The notes below the pieces were generated by a model. It ran no database searches. It saw nothing but the letters and a program-made list of their open reading frames with translations, and was not told the origin of the DNA. The translations under genes were made by a program, and so were the position numbers. DNA of 64,000 nt from Liolophura sinensis. Its lineage: Eukaryota > Mollusca > Polyplacophora > Chitonida > Chitonidae. Positions 10,828-21,800 of this stretch are shown piece after piece; positions within the stretch are counted from its first letter, which is position 1; every line of letters begins with the position of its first letter. Where the stretch lies: assembly GCF_032854445.1 (NCBI RefSeq), contig NC_088300.1:75569005-75633004 (forward strand), given 5' to 3'.

Positions 10828-10960
10828 ACCACTTCTTTTACACACAAGTTCGTTTTATGAACGACGTCAGTGCCGCACTTGAAATGACGTTGCCATAAAC
10901 AAAACACAAAGGCCTGACGTCACACCTAAAGCGATGTGACGTTTCTTAGACGGAAATAAA
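10828..10960 (-). promoter_or_regulatory. TGACGT-rich promoter-like segment, copy 2
   Basis: Diverged duplicate of the segment at 10345-10500: GACGTC, 'gaaatgacgttgccataaac', 'ctgacgtcac' and 'tgtgacgttt' occur in the same order. On the minus strand it also leads into a GTAAGTTC donor (ggtaagttct). Confidence 0.4.
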
Positions 10961-11707
10961 CGAGAGGGCCCGAAGAAGTACACCTTTCTACGTCGAAGAA
11001 TCGGGAGTTAAAAGCTGTTCTCGTAACAAGTTCATGTTATAAAAACTTATTGGGTAATAGGTTTGTTGGGTTGATGAATAGGTGATGTTAATGAGCAGGA
11101 AACTGTAATGTGTGAAAGAAATCAGGAGGCGAGCTTTCAAATCGCATCTATAGGGACCTTGTTAATTTACTGGTCCAGTAAAATGCTGGGTTTATATATA
11201 TATGACTCATTATACCACTGCGGTATATTTTGAGATGCTTTCTATTAGCAGAAGTGTCTCTGTTGACATAAAAAAATTGTTGACTCACTGATCTACGTTA
11301 CAGACATGCGTACTTCAGTTGAGTATATTTAGAGAACCTAAACAGTACACAAAATATCAGATAGAGTTACAGTTTATGTCCCTTATGTGTAAGCAATATA
11401 CAGTTTTACCTTGCATACAAGTAGATTAGCTATTATGTCACCCCAAGGCATGATTCATTTCTACTGTTCTTTACTTCATAACTACTGAACAAAACATACA
11501 GAACTGAGAGCGAGTATACCTGTTCATCCACTGCTCAGCCCTGCTATTGTATTGGTCAATTAACCATAATTAATCAACAAAAACAATTACTCTATAGTAC
11601 TCATGATAGCTATTCACTTATCTATTTCCCACTGGTGCATAAGCCTGATGACAGCCTGCAAATATGTCCCACATTACTTAGCATTTATTAAGGTGGTTTT
11701 TTGCGAT

Positions 11708-13912
11708 TTATACATGGCGACTTCCTATTTTCTGTGGCTCATCGATGATACAGGCAATCTTCTCGTGAGGATACCAGATGATGTCATCATACATGCGCCA
11801 GTAAAGTCTGTTGTCTCCGACTGACGACATGCACTTAACTTCACCATCCTCTTTGTCAACATCAGTGATAATGTCAGGATAGTAACGGCCTCCGTACGAT
11901 ACAACACACCATTTTCCAGCCAGGTTTGGGTCAGAAAAATCGAATAGATCTAAACTTGACTCTGCGCTACTATATGTAGATTGGCTCAATGTTTTGGCAT
12001 CTGCAGCAGCTTGGAAATTAAACTCCCTGACACCATTACACTGACAATGTATGTTATCAGGTAATGCACAGAAACAACTAATGTTTTGGATTACACCAAC
12101 TTGGAAAGTGAGTACCTGGCGGATGCTCATTGTTCCTGGGACAGGTTTAATATCTGCTGGTAGTCTTTCAGTGGCGTGCTCTACCTCTCTGCTGTCCGAG
12201 TGGAAAAGATTAATATTGCTTTCCTGTTCGCCTAGAACCTTGAATAAGGTAGCAGCATCTGGAATATCTACTCCACTGGCGAGGATCCTATAGGCTGTTC
12301 GCATCACAGACCCGCCTACACCGTCAGGTGAGCCCTTTCTAAGGCCTGCTTCAAAGAAGTTCCACGTTCCTAGTTTATACCAAGCTGAAACAGGGGTGTG
12401 CTGAAAACAGGTGAAAGTTCTTCTTCTGTCTGTATTGAGTGGAGGGGCCATCGCTGAAGAAATGGAGTTTTTCAACCTGTGGAAAATTAGCTTTCAAATA
12501 GTCAAATACGGGCTCAAGGTACTGCCAAACCGCAGGTGGATCATGCTGTGTGGATGGTGATATAGTGCACATAGGAACTGCATCCGGGATATTTCCCACC
12601 TTGACGACAACACCATATAAGGTTACCTGTTTATGAAAGCCCTCAAAATTCACGGCTTGGATTTCAGAAGAGGACCTACATTGATAGTTTTCGGCAAAGT
12701 CAAGTTGAATTATAGCTTCATTCGACATTAGCTTTTCTTTCAGTGATTTCAGTGCTGAAAACTGGTGCCTGATGTTAAAGAGATGACGCTGAAACTTTTC
12801 GCAGCTGTATTTGAAATTCATCCACAAGGTCAACGAGTCTTTCCTTTCGAGTAATTCTCTGATCTTTAATATCACCCGACTTTGTAACTATTTCACTTTT
12901 CTCAGACACCCACTGCCAGTACTGAACTTCATGGACCTCATCATAGTCATGTGGAACAGGGTAGTTTTTGTGTGCGCATGCGATACACATGCCGTACATG
13001 CAGGCCATTGATTTGCTGTCGCATGCCAAACTGTCCGCCATATCTGCTGCATTTGATGTCGGGAGGACATTACAGTCTCTTAATTTCTGAGCAAAGAAAC
13101 CAATATTTTTGTGTGTCTTACTCAGTCAGCTTTTCAATGTCCCTGTAACATTTTGCTCGTGTACATATCTTGCCTTGTAGCAGTTGCTAGATCCTGTGTG
13201 TTACATGACGATTGTCCACTTTCTCTTCTGCAACATGAAAAAACGCCAACATTACTCTCTCCCTCCGCCTTACACCTGTCCATTTGTTGCCGTCATAGGG
13301 CAGAAATATACGTTAGGAGTGGTTAAGTGCAGTAAATACCAATCAATCAGTAGGCCCTCTAAGGCCTCTAAGTTTCCTCATTTCGTAATACACTGGCGTC
13401 ACATGACTGAAATAATGTTAAGTATGGTGTTAAAGCCTAGTCAACCCAATACAAGCAATCAGTCCATCGTATGTTTGTATATATCCATCTCTGGTGTATA
13501 TGTACAAATCCTTGTTTGGATAAATATTGAAATAATTTAGATAATGATCAGAACTAGTCGCTTTATACACACACATATTTCATGGCATTAGATTTATAAT
13601 ATCATGCAGTTCATTAATTAATTCATACCTTGATATGTTTGCTCAACAGGGCTATCCGGATAGGTTCTACCCATGGCAATTAGTCTTCTGCTTTTGAAGG
13701 CGTCTACACTCCTGTTGTTTTCTTCCCCAATACCGCCTTTTTCGCCTCTTCTCCCTGTCATCTAATTGTGATACTGGTAACCATGATTGACTTTCCCCTT
13801 TATTTTCATGCCATCGTTCGCGCTCCTTCTCTATATATGCACGTCGGCGGTCTGGAGCAGCTTTGATTCGCTCTCTATACCGCCTCTGCTTTTCCGCGGC
13901 AGTTAATGGCAT
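11708..13912 (-). pseudogene. broken transposon-like gene (MPLTAAEKQRRYRER family)
   Basis: Three minus-strand blocks lie in order. The N-terminal block (13667-13912) begins 'MPLTAAEKQRRYRERIKAAP' and is very basic. The middle block (12375-13041) carries 'MACMYGMCIACAHKNYP', 'LDFAENYQC' and 'FSDGPSTQYRQKKNF'. The C-terminal block (11708-12400) carries 'TWNFFEAGLRKGSPDGVGG' and a Tudor-like tail around 'GKWCVVSYGGRYYPDIITDV'. These signatures match a large, dispersed, mostly uncharacterised family abundant in fish and invertebrate genomes. I infer that it is transposon-derived, with Asp-containing motifs that could be catalytic. The three blocks lie in three different frames, with shifts near 12.80 kb and 12.40 kb, and the N-terminal block is about 600 bp away, so this copy is very likely non-functional unless unusual introns restore the frame. 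Confidence 0.6.
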
Positions 13913-14306
13913 ATTAAATCTGTATTTGCACCCGTAAAGTACATATTTTATCTTATATGTTGTAGATAGTCAACAACGTTTACTTTAATGTCAAATACGT
14001 TACTGGTTAGTTGGTAACGCAGTTGACGGTAATGTTGTTGAAGTAAACTTGTAACGACTACATCTGCAGCTATTATAGTTATTGATTGGCCATGCGCATG
14101 AGACGAATTTGTCAAACGGTCTCTGCTTTAATCAATATAAAAGTCAAAAAATAATTACGTTCATCAGGGTATTCTAAAACTAGGCAACGTTGTTGACATG
14201 TTATTTTTACTCCTGTACCTGTAACTCACCATGTTGGGCAATGCTGCTGTTTCCTACTAATGGCACAGATCTCAACAGGTTCAATAACTACTCTCTGGAC
14301 CATGGA

Positions 14307-14465
14307 TTTATTTATTTATTTGATTGGTGTTTTACGCCGTACTTAAGAATATTTCACTTATACGACAGCGGCCAGCATTATGGTGGGTGGAAACCGGGCA
14401 GAGCCCGGGGGAAACCAACGACCATCTGCAGGTTTCTGGAGACCTTCCCACGTACGGCCAGAGAT
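14307..14465 (-). mobile_element. SINE fragment (tRNA-derived family 1)
   Basis: Minus-strand copy: (TTTA)n tail side, 'ttgattggtgttttacgccg', 'taagaatatttcacttatac', then 'cccgggggaaaccaacgac'. It matches the body of the copies at 15322, 38698 and 63386. The tRNA-like head is missing. Confidence 0.8.
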
Positions 14466-14984
14466 CTGGACCATGGAAGTCAACAAGTAACGTTGTTGAC
14501 ACAAATCTTGGGGACAACATTAAAATTTATTTAAAATGTCAAAGTAGGTGTAATAGGTAACATGACAACATATTTAAAGTAATCTGTGGTGTCATAATTA
14601 GTAAATACCTGTATTTAAATACAAAAATTGGGATATATAGCTGATAGTAAGTGTTTTTATAAGTTACGCATTTTTCGTCGGACACTGACTTTTGCCCAGT
14701 GTAGCCTACAAAAATGACGCAAAGCTCAACATATGATATGATTTTAAAAATATATTGTACCCAAGTGACAGACAACATTGTGATACATTATATAATACCA
14801 TATTTTCATGGATACTGTTACTGAATTTAGACATATGTTATCCAGCCAAATATATACTATATTGGTATAATGACTCATATAATAACTAATGTTATGAACT
14901 GTGACTTGTGATACAGCACACACAGGCTTCAAGTTAAAAAGAGTAACAGATACAATGTACACCTTGGATACACAAATGTACGGG

Positions 14985-15090
14985 TACGTACCACGCGGTA
15001 AACACACAATGTGTTCTATTCTTGAAGGACGTCAACACTGCAAATGACGTTGCCGCTAACAAACACAATGGTGTAACGTCAAACACGGAT
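14985..15090 (-). promoter_or_regulatory. TGACGT-rich segment, copy 3
   Basis: Contains 'ggacgtcaacactgcaaatg', 'acgttgcc' and 'gtgtaacgtcaaacac'. It matches the copies at 10345 and 10828 in order and sequence but is shorter. On the minus strand it is followed by a GTACGT donor-like site. Confidence 0.35.
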
Positions 15091-15321
15091 ACTTGCGCCA
15101 AGTTCCAGGGCCGTTTTCGTGAAGCTCACTTAGCTAGGTAAACCCTTAACTACCATGATAACGTATGTTGTAGAGATATAGTGGGCTTAGCTAAGAGCAG
15201 CTTACCACTAAGTAAGCTTCATGAAACTGACCCTTGTCCACTCGGAACTTTTCGTGATCTTTCGGTCGGGCATGCCAGCTGACGATTTTTTCCCGAATTT
15301 GATTCCTCAATCCCTGCTTGG

Positions 15322-15565
15322 GGCCTCCGTGGCCGAGGGAGTTAAAATGCCAACGCGGCGCAATGACCCAGGAGTCTCACCAATGCTACCGTTGTGAGTT
15401 CGAGACCAGCTCATGCTGGCTTCCCGTGGTACATGGGATGGTCTTCAGCAACCTACGGATGGTCGTGGTTTCCCCCGGTTTCCTTCCACCATAATGCTGG
15501 CCGACGTTGTACAAGTGAAGTACTCTTGACTCTTAAAACATCAATCAAATACATAAATAAAATCA
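15322..15565 (+). mobile_element. SINE with tRNA-like head (family 1)
   Basis: The head begins 'ggcctccgtggccgaggga', with an A-box-like stretch at about 15330-15344 and a B-box-like 'gagttcgagacc' at 15396-15407. A shared body follows ('cggatggtcgtggtttcccc', 'cctccaccataatgctggcc'-like, 'tacaagtgaagtactcttga') and an A-rich tail with 'ataaataaa'. This is the layout of an RNA polymerase III-type SINE. Confidence 0.85.
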
Positions 15566-16445
15566 ATCCCTCCTTATATAGACCAAATAAAATGGAAACA
15601 TCACGTAAAACTAAACAAATTCCTTCATTTTAATATTGTATATAAGATCCTCTGATTAGGCCGTTACACACCATATTAAACCGTAAAGGCTTTCCCAACC
15701 ATAGCTCATTGGCATTCTTTGAATGAAAGCCTTGAATACAACAATGCATCGCACAGCTATGCATGGGAGATAACTCTGTTGTTAAAAATTTGGATGTTAT
15801 TTATATGACTGATTTCAACTTCAGTCCAGTACATCACATATATTTCACAAGTATGACCACTGCCCTAAAAAAAAAAGAAAGAAAAAAAAAAAATTACAAT
15901 AATAATCTGTAAAATTTAAAATTTAAGTCTCTTGTCTGAGAGATGCTAGAATGCATTCTCTTATTGCAGCATATATTAAATTAATATATGCTGCAGTAAG
16001 ACAGCATTTTGTTAACAATAATAATGTTAAATATATATAGTACGTATTTTCTGTTAATTTAACATAAAGATTATGAGGCTAACAAGATATTATGTTGCAT
16101 ATCATACCGTATAATGTTATAATAATATAATACATTCTAGCTTCACTCAGACAACAGATTTTCTATTATATTTAACGGATGATTTGTTTTAGTGTTTTTA
16201 AATGAACAGTTAAAACTAAATGCGAAACGTTCTGAGAAACCTTTATACTTTTTTTTTGCTTCGTAGCATTGGAACACAAGGTGTTGTGGACTACGTACTG
16301 GATTTGACGCATTGTTGATTATTACGCAGGTATATGTTTGTGACATTATCATGAAAACTGCTGATTACCTCCAGGTAACTATCTCCCGTTCATAGTATAT
16401 TCACCTCCAGTACGTATCATTTGACTTTGGATTTTGTTTCACCAG
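15566..16445. other. AT-rich non-coding stretch with inverted repeat
   Basis: No convincing exon. Holds an A-rich tract (15866-15895) and a 43-bp near-perfect inverted repeat at 15959-16001. A 69-codon minus-strand frame at 16143-16352 has no recognised motif. Confidence 0.45.
15959..16001. repeat. near-perfect inverted repeat (hairpin/cruciform)
   Basis: Arms of 15 bp (tgcagcatatattaa / ttaatatatgctgca) surround a single central A and pair perfectly. Further outward pairing with one mismatch extends it to about 43 bp. Confidence 0.85.
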
Positions 16446-16505
16446 TTGACGGCCTGAACTGTCTTCGAGGCACAAACATGACGGTAATCAGATTGATTGG
16501 TGGAG
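16446..16505 (+). CDS. orphan exon-like 60-mer of unknown gene
   Basis: Flanked by an AG acceptor (ttttgtttcaccag) and a perfect GTAAGTAC donor. Only one frame is open, reading 'DGLNCLRGTNMTVIRLIGG' with two leading and one trailing base. I find no neighbouring exon to join it to. It may be a real exon of a gene outside the area I could resolve, an exon relic, or chance. Confidence 0.3.
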
Positions 16506-16549
16506 GTAAGTACACTACCAAAATGTGTCAAGTAACTGACGAACATGTG

Positions 16550-17015
16550 ACGCACGGATTTTCACTATATACGCTACATGTCCACTAGTGGATGGTAAGT
16601 ACATGTAACCTTCACTGTGTACGCTACATGTCCACTAGTGGATGGTAAGTACGTGTAACCTTCACCGTGTACGCCACATGCCCACTACTGAATGGTAAAT
16701 ACATGCCCACTAGTGGATGGTAGGTACGTGTAACCTTCACCGTGTACACTATATACTCATTGGTGGATGGTAAGTATGTGTAACCTTCAGTGTGTACGCT
16801 ACTTGTCCACTAGTGGATGGTAAGTACATGTAACCTTCACCATGTACGCTACATGCCCACTAGTGGATGGTAAGTACGCGTAACCTTCACCGTGTACGCT
16901 ACATGTCCACTAGAGGATGGTAATTGCGTGTAACCTTCACCGTGTACGCTACATGCCCACTAGTGAATGGTAAGTACATGCCCACTAGTGGATGGTAAGT
17001 ACTTGTAACCTTCAT
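16550..17015 (+). repeat. about 50-bp minisatellite carrying 5' splice-site sequences
   Basis: About nine units of 'cactagtggatggtaagta' plus 'cgtgtaaccttcaccgtgta' plus 'cgctacatgtc'. Most units contain ATG|GTAAGTA, a near-perfect 5' splice-site consensus. Two positions (about 16683 and 16965) carry shorter partial units. The unit resembles the donor edge of the exon-like 60-mer just upstream. Confidence 0.85.
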
Positions 17016-18867
17016 CGAACTTCATGCAAGACTCAGGATGTTGTCGACAGTTTATCACCAAAAAGAGTGAAGGCGGTGTAGGCTGGAATTGATCCAAAGC
17101 CTCGTGTATTCATGACCATTGACTTGTATTTTAACCACTTGGCAAGCCTGACGTCTGATGAGTCTTTACAACACAATCATCCACACTACCCCATGGTACT
17201 AAATTCTCATTTCTGGAAATGCGTGAATTATCTTTAAAATAGTAATACATGCAAATCTCTCTAAAGCGATTTTCGCCGCACATTATAGCATCACTCCAGC
17301 ACACTTCTCCCTCTTAAAAAAAAATAAAACTGGTGAGCTGATCAAAATAGTGGAGAACTTCAGCGACGTTGAGAAATTACCCTTGCCAAGGCCAGTTGAC
17401 TAAAATACAAATGCTAATTAGTACTAATGATGTCACATGTTCACATCTAGCTCTCCCACTTTCAATTTAAACAGGAGTTAGCAAAGGTAGATGGGTACGG
17501 TCGGTGGCTTACTCTGAGCACTCCGGTTTCCTCCATCCATAATCCCAACCGCCAGCATATACGTGAACATCTCTTGAGCACAGCTTTTAAACACAAATCA
17601 ATTAACCATGGGAACAATCAGTCTTCAAACTTCTGCGACACTTAAAATATACAGTACTTCAATATAGCTCAGGGCCTTTGGTGTCACATGGTGAATTACA
17701 GTATTGATGGAAACTTCCGAACAAGTTAATACGGCGTTTTTTTTTCTTTCCGAAAATGTGTTTTATTCGGTGAAATAAAATACATACTGTTCATACCTGG
17801 GTTGTGCGGAAAGCTTCCCGTAGAGATAGAGAAATCTGTTAACTTTGTTATAGGCCAATTATGACTACTGGGTGGTATGAAGAGCCGTGTAGCTATATTA
17901 TATACAGGAAACACGTACATACAAAGACCTACCTCCTTGCTAGGATTCATTCACAGTACACACATATATGGAGACATGGTATGGTGGTGTTTGATAGAAC
18001 ATGAGAATACACCGATCATCAACGTCTACAATGATAATGACACACTTAATTAAGTGTCTAAAACTACAGGTATATCTGCTCTTACAAAACAATTACAAAA
18101 CCAATGAAGTTACAAATGTTATGTACAAAATATCTCTACATTAACAACCAGTTTAAATAGTTACACAAAATAAAAAATCTATGACAAATGTTAAAATGTA
18201 CAGCCTTTGTGACTACAACATAAATCGTTTTGACAGGCATTGCGTAGGTTATACCAGCCATTTAAGTTTAAAAGACAAAAGTGTGGGTAAATTTATCATG
18301 ACAAAAGTTGAGAAAGTACAGACAGTTATATCCAATGTGTACGTAGCACCAAATTTCTACACCATTACCTGTCCGATCAGAGAAATACATTTTCTGGTCT
18401 ATTGTAGTGGTTTAAATTCAATGTGGAATTGTTAAAAATATTCTGATAAAACGTACTGAAGTAAGGCCAATTTAAAACTCATTACAATCCTGCTAAAATT
18501 CATTTGGCGGTAAGAATTTTTGCAGTAAAATTGTAATAATGTCAAGAAAAAAGAATTACAGCTGTGCCTAGACACATTTTGTAATAAAAAAACATCTAAG
18601 AGGTTTTCACAACCATGCAAGAGTGGCATCAGGATTAAATATAATGTATACTGAGTCTTAAAACATACGTCAACAGTTATTGAGCTTTACACCGAAGTCG
18701 CCAAACTGATGTGGCTACAATCATCTTAGGTAAAAACTGTCTTCCTATAACAGACAATGTAATAAGCCTCATTCAACTAAATACACAGTGAACATAATAA
18801 AAAAGCGTTAGTGATATGTTACATTTAGCATCAAGATGATGTATTATGAGAGGCAAGAATTAAACGC
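17016..18867. other. non-coding stretch downstream of Ki-67
   Basis: Contains a strongly eroded SINE family 1 copy (about 17495-17605) and, close to the Ki-67 stop, its probable 3' untranslated region. No other gene is supported. A minus-strand frame at 17726-17950 has donor-like sites but no recognised content. Confidence 0.4.
17495..17605 (+). mobile_element. eroded SINE family 1 fragment
   Basis: Retains 'cggtttcctccatccataat', 'cttgagcacagcttttaaac' and an 'atcaatta' end in family order, but is heavily diverged. Confidence 0.45.
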
Positions 18868-21800
18868 CTATCGTCTTGATCTTGTGGCTCTTTTTGTGGG
18901 TGCACCACTTGATCCTGCCTCCTTAGTTTGCCGCTGGGGTGAGCTTTTAGTGTTCAGCACCAATTTCACAGTCAGTTTGCCACGCTTAGGTTTGCCAGCA
19001 GGGCTCTTCTTAGGGGAGGGCTTGACCTTGGCAGTCTTCCCTCTGGTGGATCTCTTGGCTGGAGTTGCAGACTTCACTGTTGAAGCCTTGGTCTGGGCCT
19101 GTGACCCTCTGACCTTCCCCTTTGTGCTCTTTGTCGCCGCTTTCTTGGGTGTTATTTTCAGGGACGCTGTTTTCTTGCCCTTAGCCACCTTAGGACCTTC
19201 TGTAGCCAGTTTCTTGGCAGATGTCACCTCAGGTTCTGAGGGGCTTTTTCTTCCTCTCTTTGATGCAGTCTTCACTGGGGTAGGTTCCTTGGCCTTTATT
19301 TCTTCAATCTTCTTGCCCCTTGTTGCTCTTTTCGGTGCTGATGATTTCTTTGGGGTAGCAGCCTTTTTAGGAGAGGCAGGTTTCTTGTGAGAAGCAACCT
19401 TCTTGGGAGTGGCAGCTTTCTTGGACGCAGCAGCCTTCTTGGGAGTAGCAACCCTCTTGGATGCAGCAACCTTCTTGGGAGTGGCAGCTTTCTTGGGAGT
19501 GGCAGCTTTCTTGGAGGCAACAACCTTCTTGGGAGTAGCAACCCTCTTGGGAGTGGCAGCCTTCTTGCCAGCTTTCCTCTTCACTGGCGACAATGATTCA
19601 GCAGTTTCTTCAGCAGATGTGTTGCCCCTCATTCTCCTCTTCACTGGTGATGGTGACTTCACAGGGCTGGATGCCACAGCCTTCCGACCTCTGGTACTTC
19701 GGCCTTTCCTTGGAGATGGACCTACACAGGAAGAGGAAAAGGTTATCTTGAGGACTGTAGATAGCAACTACATACACAACTGTCACCTATATAAACAGGG
19801 CTGTCTCTCAAATACATGTACATGCCCCAGGTTCTCTTGTAGTTCCCGGTCACTGCATTACTAGCAACATTCATCACAGAATGAAACTGAAGCATATATA
19901 GCAGATGAAAACGGCTGTCTTGCAAATCTTTTTAGTGCTTCCAGATCAATGGTGATAGTATCTATATTTAAATGCTGACAATCAGTAATTCCAGCCAGCC
20001 ACCTTGGAGATTCGATTTTGACATCGCAGAAAAAAACATTTTGTCCAATCAGAATAATACAAATACTTATAATTCACACTGATCATGATCTGAGTTCCTC
20101 GTTAAACACTGAATGACAGTTGTAATCTTGATTTAATGCTGACAGAGCACCTGGTCATGACCTTTAACTTGTCTGAAAAGTTAACAGGGCTTCCAAGGAT
20201 TTCCAAGGTAACATCTATCCTGATAGACAGCAAATCAATCATCAATAGAGTAACTCTGACAGCAAGCAAACAGAAAAGAAATTTGCATGCTGTGTGTTTC
20301 ATGTCCATTGTCTACATTGGTATAGTCAAAATGTATCTGCCCATGAGTTACTCAGTAAGGAGTGTCACTTTCTGTGGATTAGGGTAAAGGTAAAAAAGAA
20401 TAAAATAGGTGGATTTAGAACACTAAAACTATTAGCCTTTAATTTCACTTAACATTCCTAATTATGGACTCTTCTTTTAACAAGTCAAATTACAATACTC
20501 ACTCTTCTTAGAAACTGGTGTTGAAGGTTTTTTGCTTGCTTTTGACCTGTAATAAAAATGAAATATTTCAAAATAAATTGGTAATATTTTAGTTCCAGAT
20601 TTTCCTCTTATGCAAAAACAAATCAAGCATATGGTGATGGCATTAATATCTGAGGAAATAGGAAACATTTTAACTTTCTGCAAAATACTTCACTAGAGCT
20701 GACAAATGACGTCAACACTTCACAGTACCTGGTAGACTTGGGGCTGCTTATCTCTGGCACTGGGGCTGTCTTACTGGCTTTCTTGGGAACTGAAACTGAT
20801 GCTGGAGAAGACGCTGGAGCTGCCCTCTTACGACCTCGCGTAGCCTTCGTAGGGGACACCACAATCACTGCCTCCTTCACCAACAACATGCCAAATCACA
20901 CTTGTGAGTAAACGGACGACTATTCGCATTAGCAGTACTGATAGTTTATTTCTACTAAAACATTTCACTTCTATTAAATATTAATGTTGAAAATTTAATC
21001 AAATTATGCAAATCAAAAACCTACAGGTTATCCAGCAATATCAGAATGATTAACCAATTACCTCTTTGGTATTCTTGCTACGTCCTTGTCTACGTGCAGT
21101 TTTCTTTGCTGGACTTGCTTTCTTTACTGGTGATGTTTTCTTTACTGGGGATGCTTTCCTCACTGGTGACTGTGCAGCTCTTGCTGAAGCCTTCCTCCCT
21201 CTTGTAGGAGCTTTCTCTGGTTTAGGAGATTCAATTCTACTCTTCTTTGCTGGTTGAAGTATTTCACTATCTTGCTGGTTTCTTCTCTTTCCCCTAGTTG
21301 CCTTAGGAGATGGAGATGACTTTGGAGACAGTGTAGATTTAGGAGAAGCTGCTTTAGGAGATTTAACTGTACTTCTGCCACGCTTGGATCGAGTGGTTTT
21401 AGGTTGTGCAGGTGTTTTGGGGCTTTTGCTGGATTGTGAAAACGACACCTTAGTTTTTAAACTGGACTTTGCTGCAGCGGGCGCAGTTGTTTTGCCTGGA
21501 GCAGGCTTGCTCAATGAATCTGGTGTGGTTTGGGCTGAGGGAGGGCTGGCAAACATTATGTCCATTCCTGAAGTGTTAAGTGAGGCTCTCTTCTTCTCTG
21601 GGGTCTTCAGCAGTTCCTTCACACCAACCAAAACAGCTTGTTTACCCTTTTTGGGGACAGTCATCATCGTTTTAATGCCAATGAGTGATGGAGAACCTCT
21701 CTGTTTAGGAGTGATGACCAATTCCCTGACACCTTTCAAGGATGGGGATGATTTCTGCCTGGGGGTTTTGTTCAGTTCCCGGACACCTTTGAGGGATGGG

